From IMG/VR virus record IMGVR_UViG_3300033553_000827, positions 1 to 35,263 of that record: 35,263 nucleotides of DNA, one strand, 5' to 3'. Position numbers and translations under genes: made by a program. Positions 14,674 to 23,225 of the stretch are shown here, in pieces. The stretch comes from a virus. Position 1 is the first letter of the stretch, and each line of letters opens with the position of its first letter. The notes beneath the pieces are model-generated. The model was not told the origin of the DNA and did no database searches. It worked only from the letters and a program-made list of their open reading frames with translations.

Positions 14674-15011
14674 TACTTCACCGCCTTGATTGCGTCACGA
14701 ATGGCCTTGCGATTGCGCGCAGCCCGTTTGTTCTTGGTCGCCGCCAATGCCGGATTGACGAACGGACGCGGCCCGCTCCTGCCTTCGATCACCTTCGCCT
14801 TGGGGCCGAAGTCGATCAGCTGCGACCCATCAGCGCCGGGCAGGTTGCGGATCAGCGCCCTGTTTGTTCCCGTCGCCTCTGGGATAAGCACCTTTGCCAG
14901 ATCAACCACCATTTCGGCGTTGTCTTGGTTGGCCTGAGCAAACTTCGCCTCAATCGCTGGCGTGATCCGGTTCAGAATAGATTTTGTCGCTGCAAAGCCA
15001 GTCTTTTTCAT
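14673..15011 (-). CDS. HK97 gp10-like head-tail protein
   Basis: A 112-residue, basic protein. The middle has LIPEATGTNRALIRNLPGAD, which corresponds to the conserved region of HK97 gp10-type proteins (usually AP.GTG.LR..I), and the C-terminal PRPFVNPALAATKNKRAARN fits their PF..PA motif. Members join head and tail between the adaptor and the terminator. The start overlaps the upstream adaptor gene by 4 bases. Confidence 0.82.
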   Translation of the reverse strand: MKKTGFAATKSILNRITPAIEAKFAQANQDNAEMVVDLAKVLIPEATGTNRALIRNLPGADGSQLIDFGPKAKVIEGRSGPRPFVNPALAATKNKRAARNRKAIRDAIKAVK

Positions 15012-15340
15012 TGCGCACCGCCCGCCTCAACCAAAAGATCCAGCATCGCCCCCTTGTCATCAGCGTTCGCAATGCCTCTGATATTCCATGTCTCACCACG
15101 GGCAACCGCCTGGTCAGCTTCGTTCAGCCCACGCGATTGCAAACTCGATCTGATGCGGATCGTGGCGGTCCGGACGTTTTCGACAGATCCTGCAGCGACA
15201 CGTTCCTTGCCAGTGGCCTCGCGCACATTGCCCCAGACCGTGAATAACGTCTCGAATGCGCCTTTGACGTTGCCATATTCATCAACTTCATCACTCTGAC
15301 GGTTGAAAGTTACGCGATGGCGCAACTTGCCCGCCCTCAC
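15008..15340 (-). CDS. Head-tail adaptor / stopper protein
   Basis: 110 residues from a GTG start that overlaps the upstream stop. It begins MRAGKLRHRVTFNRQSDEVDE, then YGNVKGAFETLFTVWGNVRE, the unmistakable start of the phage head-tail joining family (PF05521, HK97 gp7/SPP1 gp16-like). These small beta-barrel proteins close the portal channel and form part of the neck. Length is normal for the family. Confidence 0.9.
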   Translation of the reverse strand: MRAGKLRHRVTFNRQSDEVDEYGNVKGAFETLFTVWGNVREATGKERVAAGSVENVRTATIRIRSSLQSRGLNEADQAVARGETWNIRGIANADDKGAMLDLLVEAGGAQ

Positions 15341-15912
15341 AGCATCACCCGGTAGCGCGCAAGAAGGGCATTCACTGCCATGGGAAGTTCCGCGACAGAC
15401 ATACCCAGCACCACCGTCTCGCGGTTGTCATACCAGTGGCCGACCATCATCTTGATTGCGACCTTGATACCTTCAGTTACATCAGCTGCGGCACCGAACC
15501 CCGCTGTGATCGTAATCTTCACCGGGTAGCGCGTGTCGCTGAGCTCCGGCGCCTGAAACCCGTCTACCCACTCCAAGACGGTTCGGGCTGACGGTGCGTC
15601 GATAATGACCAGCTGGTTTTCAGGCACGTCTGTTGCTGTGCCGATTTTATCCAAATACTGGACAGTGACCGACGACACCGGCTCGATCGGCAAAGCAAGA
15701 CGATTTGGCCAGGCGTCCAGCTCCAACAGCCATTCCTGTTCGATAATGGCCCGCCCGAGAATACCGGACGGGCCATCAAGATAACCGACTGCGGCGGCGA
15801 TGAGTGATTCAATCAGGGAATCCTCATCATCGTGATCGACACGACAATAGAGCTTCGCATCTTCTAGGGAGATTGGCAGCTCAGCAGGATCAAATGTGCG
15901 TGTCAGCCGCAT
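15337..15912 (-). CDS. Head-tail connector protein (gp6-like)
   Basis: 191 residues; ISLEDAKLYCRVDHDDEDSL then IESLIAAAVGYLDG is the hallmark N-terminus of the gp6-like connector family (PF05135/TIGR02215), an alpha-helical adaptor that binds as a ring beneath the portal. The C-terminal helix (AIKMMVGHWYDNRETVV) also matches. It is followed by a 4-base overlap with the adaptor gene. Confidence 0.9.
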   Translation of the reverse strand: MRLTRTFDPAELPISLEDAKLYCRVDHDDEDSLIESLIAAAVGYLDGPSGILGRAIIEQEWLLELDAWPNRLALPIEPVSSVTVQYLDKIGTATDVPENQLVIIDAPSARTVLEWVDGFQAPELSDTRYPVKITITAGFGAAADVTEGIKVAIKMMVGHWYDNRETVVLGMSVAELPMAVNALLARYRVML

Positions 15913-15915
15913 TGA

Positions 15916-16443
15916 TCAGCCCTTTTTCCCAGCGGGATTTGCGGCAGCATCAGCTTTGGCCTTTGCGGCTGCATCGGCGTCGGCCTTCTTGGCGTCAGCT
16001 TCTTCCTGCGCTCTGGCGTCAGCATCCGCCTTTTCCTTGGCCTGAGCATCGGCTTTAGCTTTGGCGTCGGCATCTTCCTTGGCCTTGGCATCCGCGTCTG
16101 CTTTGGCCTTGGCGGCAGCAGCTGCCTTTTCCTTAGCATCCGCGTCGGCGCTGGCCTTGGCATCAGCCTTGGCTTTGGCGTCAGCTTCCTCCTTAGCCTT
16201 GGCGTCAGCATCGGCTTTGGCTTTAGCCTTTTCCTTCGCCTTGGCATCGGCCTCTTCCTGAGCCTTGGCGTCCGCGTCAGCTTGGGCTTTAGCCGCTGCT
16301 TTCTTGGCGACCTGACGCTCATATTCAGCCGGATCAATTGCGGTACCAGACGCGATCAGCTTTTCAGCCAGAGCATCGTTGAAGCCCGCAGTCTCACCCG
16401 CCTGATACATCTGATACGCCTTGATCAGGCGTACGATCTTCAT
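15916..16443 (-). CDS. Ala/Lys/Asp-rich helical repeat protein
   Basis: A 175-residue protein. Residues ~1-46 are ordinary sequence (MKIVRLIKAYQMYQAGETAG). From ~46 to ~168 the protein is built almost only of Ala, Lys, Asp and Glu in units such as AKADADAKA and AKAKEEADAKA, with alternating charges that predict a long single alpha helix or coiled coil, roughly 15-18 nm if fully helical. Similar low-complexity proteins lie next to capsid genes in other alphaproteobacterial phages, but I know no function. The ATG overlaps the previous stop (ATGA). It could be a capsid fibre, a connector accessory or a scaffold-like protein. Confidence 0.7.
   Translation of the reverse strand: MKIVRLIKAYQMYQAGETAGFNDALAEKLIASGTAIDPAEYERQVAKKAAAKAQADADAKAQEEADAKAKEKAKAKADADAKAKEEADAKAKADAKASADADAKEKAAAAAKAKADADAKAKEDADAKAKADAQAKEKADADARAQEEADAKKADADAAAKAKADAAANPAGKKG
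15935..16310 (-). repeat. Degenerate GCC-AAG/GAC codon repeat tract
   Basis: A coding low-complexity tract formed by near-tandem repeats of Ala-Lys-Ala-Asp codons (GCC AAG GCN GAY and variants). Synonymous codons vary from copy to copy, which suggests protein-level selection and protection from slippage. Copy number probably varies between related phages. Confidence 0.7.
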
Positions 16444-16901
16444 TGTGGCAGGCGGTCAAAACCGCCAAAGACCATCACCGACGACAACGCCGCTGTGTCG
16501 GCTCCGGATGCGCTCAGGTTCGGGGTGAAGTTCGCCCGGACATAGCGACCAGCGCCTGCCAGCAGAAGATCAACCTCGACGGTACCCGCCACGGTGCCGC
16601 CACCCGCTGGGCCCGTAGCGACAACGGCGCTCGCGCCGGATACCAGCGAAGTCGCATCGCCCAGGTCATCAGCGTTGCCGCTCTCGACCTCATAGGCGAT
16701 AGACAGGGTTTCACCTGCTGCAAGCGTGGCGGTATAGGGGATCGCCAGCACGCCGGACAGCGGGTGGCCGCTCTCCATCAGGTCGAGGATCCCCCCCGTG
16801 ACGGCTGTTGCATCACCGGTGCCGCCTGCCGTGGCCGCAACGTTGGCCGAGGCACGCAACACTGCGATCAGCGCCCCGATGTTTCGCAATTGAGTGGTCA
16901 T
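16440..16901 (-). CDS. Probable capsid cement / head decoration protein
   Basis: 153 residues from the ATG at 16901, chosen because AAGGAGAAAG lies 5-8 bases upstream. The sequence is small-residue and beta rich (LAAGETLSIAYEVESGNADD, then AGRYVRANFTPNLSASGADT) and looks like a compact beta-sandwich. It recalls Bbp16-type capsid cement proteins, which lie directly after the capsid gene. Its location, the first gene after the capsid, supports a head decoration role. I cannot confirm the family by eye. Confidence 0.6.
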   Translation of the reverse strand: MTTQLRNIGALIAVLRASANVAATAGGTGDATAVTGGILDLMESGHPLSGVLAIPYTATLAAGETLSIAYEVESGNADDLGDATSLVSGASAVVATGPAGGGTVAGTVEVDLLLAGAGRYVRANFTPNLSASGADTAALSSVMVFGGFDRLPQ

Positions 16902-16992
16902 TTCACTTTCTCCTTGGGCAAGGCCCATTTAGGCTTCGGCTGGGATTGCCCGAGCCAAAGCGTGTTAGGTTCAGAAGTCGGTCAGGGAAGGT

Positions 16993-18303
16993 TTAGCCGG
17001 CTGTGCCCCAGGTCACGCCGGTCATGATGGACAGAGCCGCCAGATGACGCAGGCCGATGTCATGCTGCATAATCATGCGCATCAGGGTTTCGTCACGGCT
17101 GAAGGCTGCCTGCATGGTGCCGCTGGCATCCTTATAGGCCGCCTCTGTCGACATGGCGATTTCGATGCCCATGTGTTCGCCGACCATGACGTGCGCGGGG
17201 TGAACCAGCATGATTTCCGAAGCGATACCGCCACCGCCGAGGTTGTCCGGGATTTCGGTCGTGATGTGGACAGGCTTCTTGCGCAGCATGTTTTCGCCCA
17301 TCTCGGGATAGACCTTGTTGCCATTGCCGTCCCGCAGGTTGGTCAGGAACATCGCCGAGCGTGGCGACATGATCCAATGCGCCCCGGTGTAAACGATGTT
17401 GTTGTTGCCAAGGGCCAGCTCCATCGCGCCAAGATCGTTGTCGACCTTCTGGACATCAGGCACCGCCGTCATCGTCAAGATATGCGTGGCCTCAAACGGT
17501 GTGCCGAGGTGCTGGTAACGGAAGCCCTTTGGCTTGTATTCGGTACCGGCACCGCGCAGGAAGTGACGATCCTGAATTTGTGCGGCATCTTCGACGGCAT
17601 CGTCGCGGATCATCCGATCGACAGCCGTTGAGCTGGAGCGCAGCAGATCATTCGAGACCGGGATGATCCCGCTCAGCTTCTTCGCCGACAGTTTGACTTG
17701 GCCATATTCGTAGCCGGTTGCCGGCGCATCTTCCTGCTCGCCGCCATAACCGAAGTTCGCACCACTGACGCGGCGGTTGGTGGTCATGTTACCGTTCGGC
17801 ATCGGCACGATGCGCGGCCCCATTGCCGTCACGACGCTGACAGGGCGCAGCAGTTCAATCACTTCGGTCGATACGTCTTCGGGCACAAGGAAACCACCGG
17901 CGGTACCGGTGCTCATGTTCTGGTTGGCAAAGAGACCGCTGTCGCCGTTAGCTTCAGCCATCTGCTGCGCGACATAGTGATTGCCACCCGCTGCCGCGAT
18001 CGTGCGGACCATGCGGCCAAAGGTCAGACCCTTTTCGGCTGGTTTCGCAGGCGTGGTGCCAGCAACCGGCGGGGTGCTGCCGGGAAGTGGCTCAGGCGTG
18101 CGCGCAGCAGCAGCGCGGCGGCGCTCTAGATCTTCGAGGCGTGTCAGTTCCGTGGCCGCCTTGTCGTCCTGCGCTTTCAGCTCATCAAAGGCAGTCAGTT
18201 GCTCGGCGGTCATATCTTCACCATCGGGCACCTTTGCGAGCAGCGCATCCATCTGGTCGATAATACCCGCGCGGCGGGTTCTCAGCTCAAGGATTTTATC
18301 CAT
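16993..18303 (-). CDS. HK97-fold major capsid protein
   Basis: A 436-residue protein; AGGAG precedes the ATG. Residues ~1-66 are a coiled-coil delta/scaffold domain (LRTRRAGIIDQMDALLAKV, then ELTRLEDLERRRAAAAR), followed by a Pro/Gly linker (~69-90) where the prohead protease would cut. The rest is a clear HK97 capsid: TGTAGGFLVPEDVSTEVIEL, SAKKLSGIIPVSNDLLRSSS, and HWIMSPRSAMFLTNLRDGNG. The C-terminal FSRDETLMRMIMQHDIGLRH is the typical final strand. No separate scaffold gene is seen, as expected for this type. Confidence 0.96.
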   Translation of the reverse strand: MDKILELRTRRAGIIDQMDALLAKVPDGEDMTAEQLTAFDELKAQDDKAATELTRLEDLERRRAAAARTPEPLPGSTPPVAGTTPAKPAEKGLTFGRMVRTIAAAGGNHYVAQQMAEANGDSGLFANQNMSTGTAGGFLVPEDVSTEVIELLRPVSVVTAMGPRIVPMPNGNMTTNRRVSGANFGYGGEQEDAPATGYEYGQVKLSAKKLSGIIPVSNDLLRSSSTAVDRMIRDDAVEDAAQIQDRHFLRGAGTEYKPKGFRYQHLGTPFEATHILTMTAVPDVQKVDNDLGAMELALGNNNIVYTGAHWIMSPRSAMFLTNLRDGNGNKVYPEMGENMLRKKPVHITTEIPDNLGGGGIASEIMLVHPAHVMVGEHMGIEIAMSTEAAYKDASGTMQAAFSRDETLMRMIMQHDIGLRHLAALSIMTGVTWGTAG

Positions 18304-18305
18304 GA

Positions 18306-19250
18306 TCAGCTCCTTATTGCGGCACGCCGCGTTTCAATGTCGGTGGAAGCGCGCGCACGGCTCCCCACCACTGGTTGCCGGGTGCGCCCGGATTTCTCTG
18401 ACAGCAGCGCCTCAAGGGTGCCCACACGGTCAGCCATGCCTGCCTTCACGGCACGGGCAGCTGAAAGCATCGCCCCTTGTCCGAATTCAGCGCGGACCCG
18501 TGCTTCGGTCACTTTGCGACCGGCGGCGACGTCCGCGATGAAGATCTCTTCGATCGCGTCAATGTCGCGTTGAATGGCGGCCTTGCCCTCTTCGGTGCTG
18601 GGATCTGGCCGCTTCATCGGAGCGCCGGTGCTGACCACCTCATAGGACCGGCGACCGTTGGCATCCGGTGCCTCTTGGCGGGACATCGAGGCGACAACTC
18701 CGATCGAGCCCACGGCAGCGGATCGATCCATCACGATCTCGCTGGCCTGTGATGCCAGCCAATATGCAGCCGATGCGCCGTTGCCCGTGATGTATGCCGT
18801 GATTGGCTTGGTGGATGCGCGCAGCGTCTCTGCGGCCTCGCCCAGACCCGAGACCACGCCACCCGGGCTGTCGAACAGCATCACGATCCGTTCGACATCA
18901 GCTGATGCCAGCGCCACGCGATGATCACGCATGACGGCGTCTAGAGACGTGCCATCTGTCGATGCGCCCACCATACTGGCCCGCGGGAAGATCGCACCGA
19001 TCACAGGTATCACCGCGCAGCCGTCACGAATGGTCGACATACGCGCACCCTCCAGCCGCGTGCCAACAGCAGCGATTGCCATCCTGGACGCGTCGACGTT
19101 CTCGATGTGACCGTCGCGCGCAATGCGCTCAAGAACATCATCATCCAGCGCGCGCGCCGCGATCGCCTCGATTGCGGCCAGATAATCGGGAAGGATCGCC
19201 CACGGCTGCGACCGGATAGCTGCAATAAGTGCAGTCAGATCTTTGCTCAC
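18306..19250 (-). CDS. Prohead protease, S49 (SppA/ClpP-fold) family
   Basis: 314 residues from a GTG start overlapping the portal stop (GTGA). Conserved elements of the S49 fold are visible: VMLFDSPGGVVSG (oxyanion region, residues ~123-135), GNGASAAYWLAS (catalytic Ser160, ~157-168) and AAVGSIGVVASMS (~178-190). It processes the capsid delta domain during head maturation. It lies between portal and capsid, the usual order. The last ~30 residues (GRTRQPVVGSRARASTDIE) are a basic tail. Confidence 0.93.
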   Translation of the reverse strand: MSKDLTALIAAIRSQPWAILPDYLAAIEAIAARALDDDVLERIARDGHIENVDASRMAIAAVGTRLEGARMSTIRDGCAVIPVIGAIFPRASMVGASTDGTSLDAVMRDHRVALASADVERIVMLFDSPGGVVSGLGEAAETLRASTKPITAYITGNGASAAYWLASQASEIVMDRSAAVGSIGVVASMSRQEAPDANGRRSYEVVSTGAPMKRPDPSTEEGKAAIQRDIDAIEEIFIADVAAGRKVTEARVRAEFGQGAMLSAARAVKAGMADRVGTLEALLSEKSGRTRQPVVGSRARASTDIETRRAAIRS

Positions 19251-20518
19251 TCGTTTTCTCCATTTGCAGGGGGGCTTTCGGCAGACTTGCCAGCCACTTG
19301 AAAGTTGGACGGCATCCAGTAATCAGTGCCTGCTGCGCCCTTGATGTCCGGCTTGTTCTCATAGCTGCGCAGCTCGTTGCCGTTGACCATGCCCATCTGG
19401 CGCTGGAGCCAGAACGCTTCCATGCGGCTCTTGAGATCGCCCTTCACAAGCGCGTCGGTGACGTGCTCGAAGTAGAAGCCTTCGCGCGCAAAGGCCTTGG
19501 TTGCCGCCTGCGCCAGACGCGCATAGTGCGGGCCAAGGTGATAGATCACGAACTCAAGCGATTGCTGCTCGATGTTCCCAAAGGTTGCCTTTGACAGATC
19601 AAAGATCAGGTGCGGCGGCACGCCCCAGATCCGTGCAAGGTCTACCACCTGAAACTGGCGCGTTTCCAAGAACTGGCTTTGGCGCATGTCATGGGTCAGG
19701 AAGTTTGCCTTCAGATCCTGATCGAGGACGGCGATCATCTCACCGTCCTGCCCTGCGTAGAGTTTCGACCAATCCTCTTTGATCCGGCGCTTGTCATCCG
19801 TCCCGACCTTTTGCTCAGTCGAAAGGACCGTCGACGGCCTGCCGCCCTTGTTCCAGAAGCGTGCCGTGTGGTCCGATGTGGCAATCGCGCCGCCAAGCGC
19901 ATCCCGCGCATACTGAATCGGGTTCAGACCATTCAGACCATTCCGGGAGAACCCAGGCACATGGAAGATATCCCGCGCCGGGAACCGCTCATGTGATCCA
20001 TCCGGCAAGGTCGCATCGTAAAACAGGATCATTCCATCTTGCCGATCGAAGTATTCAGCGACCAACACAGTGCCGGGCTTGAGACGCGTCAGAACCCGTG
20101 CCCTGCCATCAAGACCCCGGCTGACATAGGCGTAGAAGTCACCGGCCAGCAGGATATCGGCCAGAAGCAGTTCCAGAAAGGCAAACGGCGTCTGATGGCT
20201 GTTCGGCGAGACCTTGAAGAGCTTTCCTTCGGTCTCTTCGAGGGCGGCAAACCGGCCACCTTGCCGGCGCTCGTAATAGTGCAGCGGCGTCATCGCAAAG
20301 ACGCCCGTCAGGATCCGCAGGGCTTGCAAAGTGGCCGGAATGGACAGAGCGCTCTTTTCATCAACACGAACGCCGGTTTTCGAGCGACCGGCGGTGACAA
20401 TGCCGTTCCACTGGCGTTCGCTCTGGACATCCGCACCCGACGCCTGAAGCGGAGGCTCGGCGCGCACGGATTGCGTCGCCTGCCCGCGGGCTGGCTTCCA
20501 GAAGTCCATAATTCCCAT
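19247..20518 (-). CDS. Portal protein (HK97 family)
   Basis: A 423-residue protein. SALSIPATLQALRILTGVFA (~56-75), LPDGSHERFPARDIFHVPGF, NPIQYARDALGGAIATSDHT and ATFGNIEQQSLEFVIYHLGP are recognisable HK97 portal blocks. A dodecamer forms the DNA channel at one capsid vertex and docks the terminase. It begins 3 bases after the TerL stop. Length and order are normal. Confidence 0.95.
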   Translation of the reverse strand: MGIMDFWKPARGQATQSVRAEPPLQASGADVQSERQWNGIVTAGRSKTGVRVDEKSALSIPATLQALRILTGVFAMTPLHYYERRQGGRFAALEETEGKLFKVSPNSHQTPFAFLELLLADILLAGDFYAYVSRGLDGRARVLTRLKPGTVLVAEYFDRQDGMILFYDATLPDGSHERFPARDIFHVPGFSRNGLNGLNPIQYARDALGGAIATSDHTARFWNKGGRPSTVLSTEQKVGTDDKRRIKEDWSKLYAGQDGEMIAVLDQDLKANFLTHDMRQSQFLETRQFQVVDLARIWGVPPHLIFDLSKATFGNIEQQSLEFVIYHLGPHYARLAQAATKAFAREGFYFEHVTDALVKGDLKSRMEAFWLQRQMGMVNGNELRSYENKPDIKGAAGTDYWMPSNFQVAGKSAESPPANGENE

Positions 20519-20520
20519 GA

Positions 20521-22221
20521 TCAGATCCCTGTGTACTCAAAAGCCTGCGCACCGGCGGCGACCGGGTTGCGCGACATCATCATGAAGGCATCGAACGTCG
20601 CCATGAGCGGATCGATCTTTGCCTTGCCGGCTGTTTCTTTCGTGATCAGGACAGCATTGCCCCGTTGTTCAGTCTTGGCGTTACCAAGCACCCACGCCAT
20701 CATCGGCGAACCGCAGTGCCGGAACGTCCCATTCTTGAGCTTGCGCTCCATCCCGTTGATCGCAGGCGTGAGCCTGTACCCCTGCCCCACGGCCACCATC
20801 ATCTTGTGCTCGACGCCGCGTGACGCCATTTCATCGACCAGCGCGCTGACACCCATCGGATCGAGGCCGACAGCGCCCTCTTCGGGCAGCAATCCGGATT
20901 CGAGCAGCTGCTCGACGATATCCGCAACCTCGACAATGTCCCTGGTCGGCTCATCATCGCCAACTGTGACCAGATCCCCAGCTGCTGCAAAATCCTGCAG
21001 CGTCGGCGCGATCTCTTTGCGCTTGAAGACTTCCGGATGCGCCCAGGCTTTCGCCCAATGCAGCCAGTCTTTGGTTTCCCTGTCCCGACCGATCACTGCC
21101 AGCCCCATCAGATCGTCCAGACCGCCGCCATCAATGCCGACCACTGCAACCTCGCAGCGCTCAATCAGCGATTTGAGGTCGAGACCCGCCAGCGCAGCGC
21201 CTTCCCAGTAGTTTGCGCCGACCCAACTGTTCGACTTCAAACCGAGGCCGATCTGCACATTGAAGTGCTGGGACGCCAGAAGCGCCAGTTCGGCGGGTCC
21301 ATCCCGCAGCGCCGTGGTCAGCTGATCCGCCAGAAACGCCTTGTCGACCGATCTGTTCAGGTTCGGATTGACCAGCCCCCAAGTCGCAGCATCCTTCCAG
21401 CCGCCCGACTTCTGCATCTTGGCCGGAAGTTCATATAGAACCGCCAGCAGCGGCAGCACCAATTCACCGTCCCGCACCGCGCGGGCCCGATCGAGTTCTT
21501 TCTTGAACACGCCCGCCGGCGGCGCTTTCGACTGCGTCGTGATCTGCAGCAAGAAACCGTCAGGCCGCGCCGCCAGTGCCCCGCGCACCTCGATGAATAC
21601 CGCATCGGCCTTCGACTTGGTCGCAAACTCGTGCGTCTCATCAATCAGCGTGAACGTGGACTTGCCGCCAGTGATCGCATCCGTGTCAGCCGCTTTGATC
21701 ACGATCTCGGCCAGCGAAATTCGATGTGTGATTTTCTTCAGGTGGTCCTGAAGGTGAAACGTGCGCGTCAGATCCGGGTCCAGGCGAATGATGCCCTTGG
21801 CCTGCTTAAACGCGATCGCCGCAATCGTCTTGGTTGGAGCGATCAGCAGCAGCTCGGCTTCGGGCCGCTCGTTCATGATCGCCGCCGTGACGATGATCGC
21901 GGCGGCGATGCTCGACTTCCCGTTCTTCTTCGGCACCATCATGAAGAATTCACGGATCATCCGGCGCTTGGTGACCGGGTCATAGGATCCGAAGATTGCC
22001 CGCACGAATGAGAACACCCATTCGTCACAGGCTTCGCCATAGGTCGGCGTCCCGATGATGTCCGGCACTCGCAGGCGCTTGAATATCCGGAGCGCCTTAG
22101 CCGCGACCTCATCGAAGAGCGGCAGGTCCGGAATCAGCGAACGCCCCTGGACGATCCTTTCTTCCCAGTCCGGGACAGCCGTTGACCAGTTCGCCGGTTC
22201 TTCGGGCAACGCGTCCAGCAT
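20521..22221 (-). CDS. terL: Terminase large subunit
   Basis: A 566-residue protein. The ATPase has a Walker A-like VPKKNGKSS (~96-104, deviant form typical of this terminase group) and Walker B TLIDETHE (~191-198). The nuclease domain starts near GIDGGGLDDL, with acidic residues at ~364 and 369-370, and continues through GLDPMGVSALVDEM. It pumps DNA into the prohead and cuts it. Its ATG overlaps the TerS stop (TGATG). Together with TerS and an upstream HNH gene it matches cos-packaging HK97-like phages. Confidence 0.95.
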   Translation of the reverse strand: MLDALPEEPANWSTAVPDWEERIVQGRSLIPDLPLFDEVAAKALRIFKRLRVPDIIGTPTYGEACDEWVFSFVRAIFGSYDPVTKRRMIREFFMMVPKKNGKSSIAAAIIVTAAIMNERPEAELLLIAPTKTIAAIAFKQAKGIIRLDPDLTRTFHLQDHLKKITHRISLAEIVIKAADTDAITGGKSTFTLIDETHEFATKSKADAVFIEVRGALAARPDGFLLQITTQSKAPPAGVFKKELDRARAVRDGELVLPLLAVLYELPAKMQKSGGWKDAATWGLVNPNLNRSVDKAFLADQLTTALRDGPAELALLASQHFNVQIGLGLKSNSWVGANYWEGAALAGLDLKSLIERCEVAVVGIDGGGLDDLMGLAVIGRDRETKDWLHWAKAWAHPEVFKRKEIAPTLQDFAAAGDLVTVGDDEPTRDIVEVADIVEQLLESGLLPEEGAVGLDPMGVSALVDEMASRGVEHKMMVAVGQGYRLTPAINGMERKLKNGTFRHCGSPMMAWVLGNAKTEQRGNAVLITKETAGKAKIDPLMATFDAFMMMSRNPVAAGAQAFEYTGI

Positions 22222-22700
22222 CAGTGGGTCTGCCCACCGCTGAACTGTAGATCTTCACCCCAGGTGTCGCTTTCGCCCGCCTCTCTCGCCTCGATGGCGG
22301 CCCGTTCCTTCTTGCCCAGCTTTTCCTTTGGATCGTCATCACTTTGCGCACGCTCGAGCCTGCGCTCGGCGTACATGCGATCGTTTTTATCCATCATCTG
22401 GTCCAGCAGCTTCAGCGCCGTCATGTTGCCTGCGTTCGCCTGCTCAAGTGCGATCTCGAATTGACGCGCAACCAGCCGGTCGCGCATCACGTCCCGAATT
22501 TTCAGATCGGCTCTAAAATACCGCTTCAGAGTGGCCAGTGAGATGTCCAAAGCGTTAGCAATCCGTTGGTTGCCCCAACCCAAAGCCAGTAACATCTTGA
22601 CTTTGTTACGATCTTTTTCTGTTGCCTCATATCTTGGCCGCCCGCGCTGCCCGAGACCGGGCTGCACAGGGTTACCAAAGAGGTCAAAATGTTCATCCAC
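22221..22700 (-). CDS. terS: Terminase small subunit
   Basis: 159 residues from a GTG start preceded by GGAGA; no ATG is available near the N-terminus. Residues ~32-66 contain a helix-turn-helix (LLALGWGNQRIANALDISLA then TLKRYFRADL) of the sort that binds packaging sites. The C-terminal half is charged and helical (RMYAERRLERAQSDDDPKEK), fit for oligomerisation and TerL contact. The gene immediately precedes terL. Confidence 0.85.
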   Translation of the reverse strand: MDEHFDLFGNPVQPGLGQRGRPRYEATEKDRNKVKMLLALGWGNQRIANALDISLATLKRYFRADLKIRDVMRDRLVARQFEIALEQANAGNMTALKLLDQMMDKNDRMYAERRLERAQSDDDPKEKLGKKERAAIEAREAGESDTWGEDLQFSGGQTH

Positions 22701-22790
22701 CGAAAAAAATTCTCCGCGTGAGGGAAGGTGCCGGTCTAGATGTCGATCAGGGCCTAGGGATTTGACCCCCCATACCCCTACGCCAACCGG

Positions 22791-23144
22791 CTATCGTGCC
22801 GAGCGCTCTGCCCGCTGCTTTTCGCCGTTGTGACAGGGCGCGCAGAGGCACTGAAGGTTCTGGGCATCCCAGAACAGTGCCGCGTCACCGCCGTGTCTGA
22901 TCGTGTGGTCCGCAACAAGTTGCGATGTGTCTGACCGAACATCACCGCACATCTTGCAGGTGAAGCAGTCACGAACGAGGACTGACCAGCGAAGCCGTTG
23001 CCAGCGCGCCGTCTTGTACCAGCTGCGCCAAGACAGCCGCTGGTCACGTTCCCTGCTCTGATCGTTCCGCGTCTGTGGTGCGAGATAGCCAAGCTTCGGT
23101 GCGACACGGTGCAGGCCATCAGGTAACTGACGAAGCTTTCCCAT
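22791..23144 (-). CDS. HNH endonuclease (packaging-associated)
   Basis: A 117-residue protein. Residues ~42-58 (WYKTARWQRLRWSVLVR) lead into a zinc-binding HNH domain: Cys63 and Cys66 (CKMC), Asp79-His80 in VADH, Asn96 in AQNLQCL and Cys101-x2-Cys104-His105 (CAPCH). Genes of this type next to terminase (HK97 gp74 family) are required for specific cos cleavage and packaging in several phages. Its position 90 bases before terS fits that role. Confidence 0.9.
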   Translation of the reverse strand: MGKLRQLPDGLHRVAPKLGYLAPQTRNDQSRERDQRLSWRSWYKTARWQRLRWSVLVRDCFTCKMCGDVRSDTSQLVADHTIRHGGDAALFWDAQNLQCLCAPCHNGEKQRAERSAR

Positions 23145-23164
23145 GCGAGACCCCCAAACGCAAA

Positions 23165-23194
23165 GCGCCCGGAGCGGGTTTACCGTCCGGGCGC
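23165..23194. terminator. Perfect 9-bp GC hairpin before the HNH gene
   Basis: GCGCCCGGA (23165-23173) and TCCGGGCGC (23186-23194) pair perfectly with a 12-base loop. On the minus strand it is followed by TTTG only. It lies between the unknown gene ending at 23226 and the HNH start at 23144, so it could be an attenuator between early and late parts of the operon or part of the packaging site region. Confidence 0.45.
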
Positions 23195-23225
23195 AGAAGT
23201 GTTGTTGGCATGATGTCTAGGGGGG

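Noticed and set aside
15935-16310. Repeat tract considered as CRISPR or iterons
   Set aside because: The repeats are in-frame codons of an Ala/Lys/Asp protein with no spacer structure and variable synonymous bases.
20039-21211. Plus-strand open frame of 390 codons across portal and TerL
   Set aside because: Shadow of two certain genes; no recognisable protein features.
23165-23194. Hairpin as a tRNA or attachment site
   Set aside because: No cloverleaf or CCA end; only one stem-loop. No tRNA was recognised anywhere in the window.
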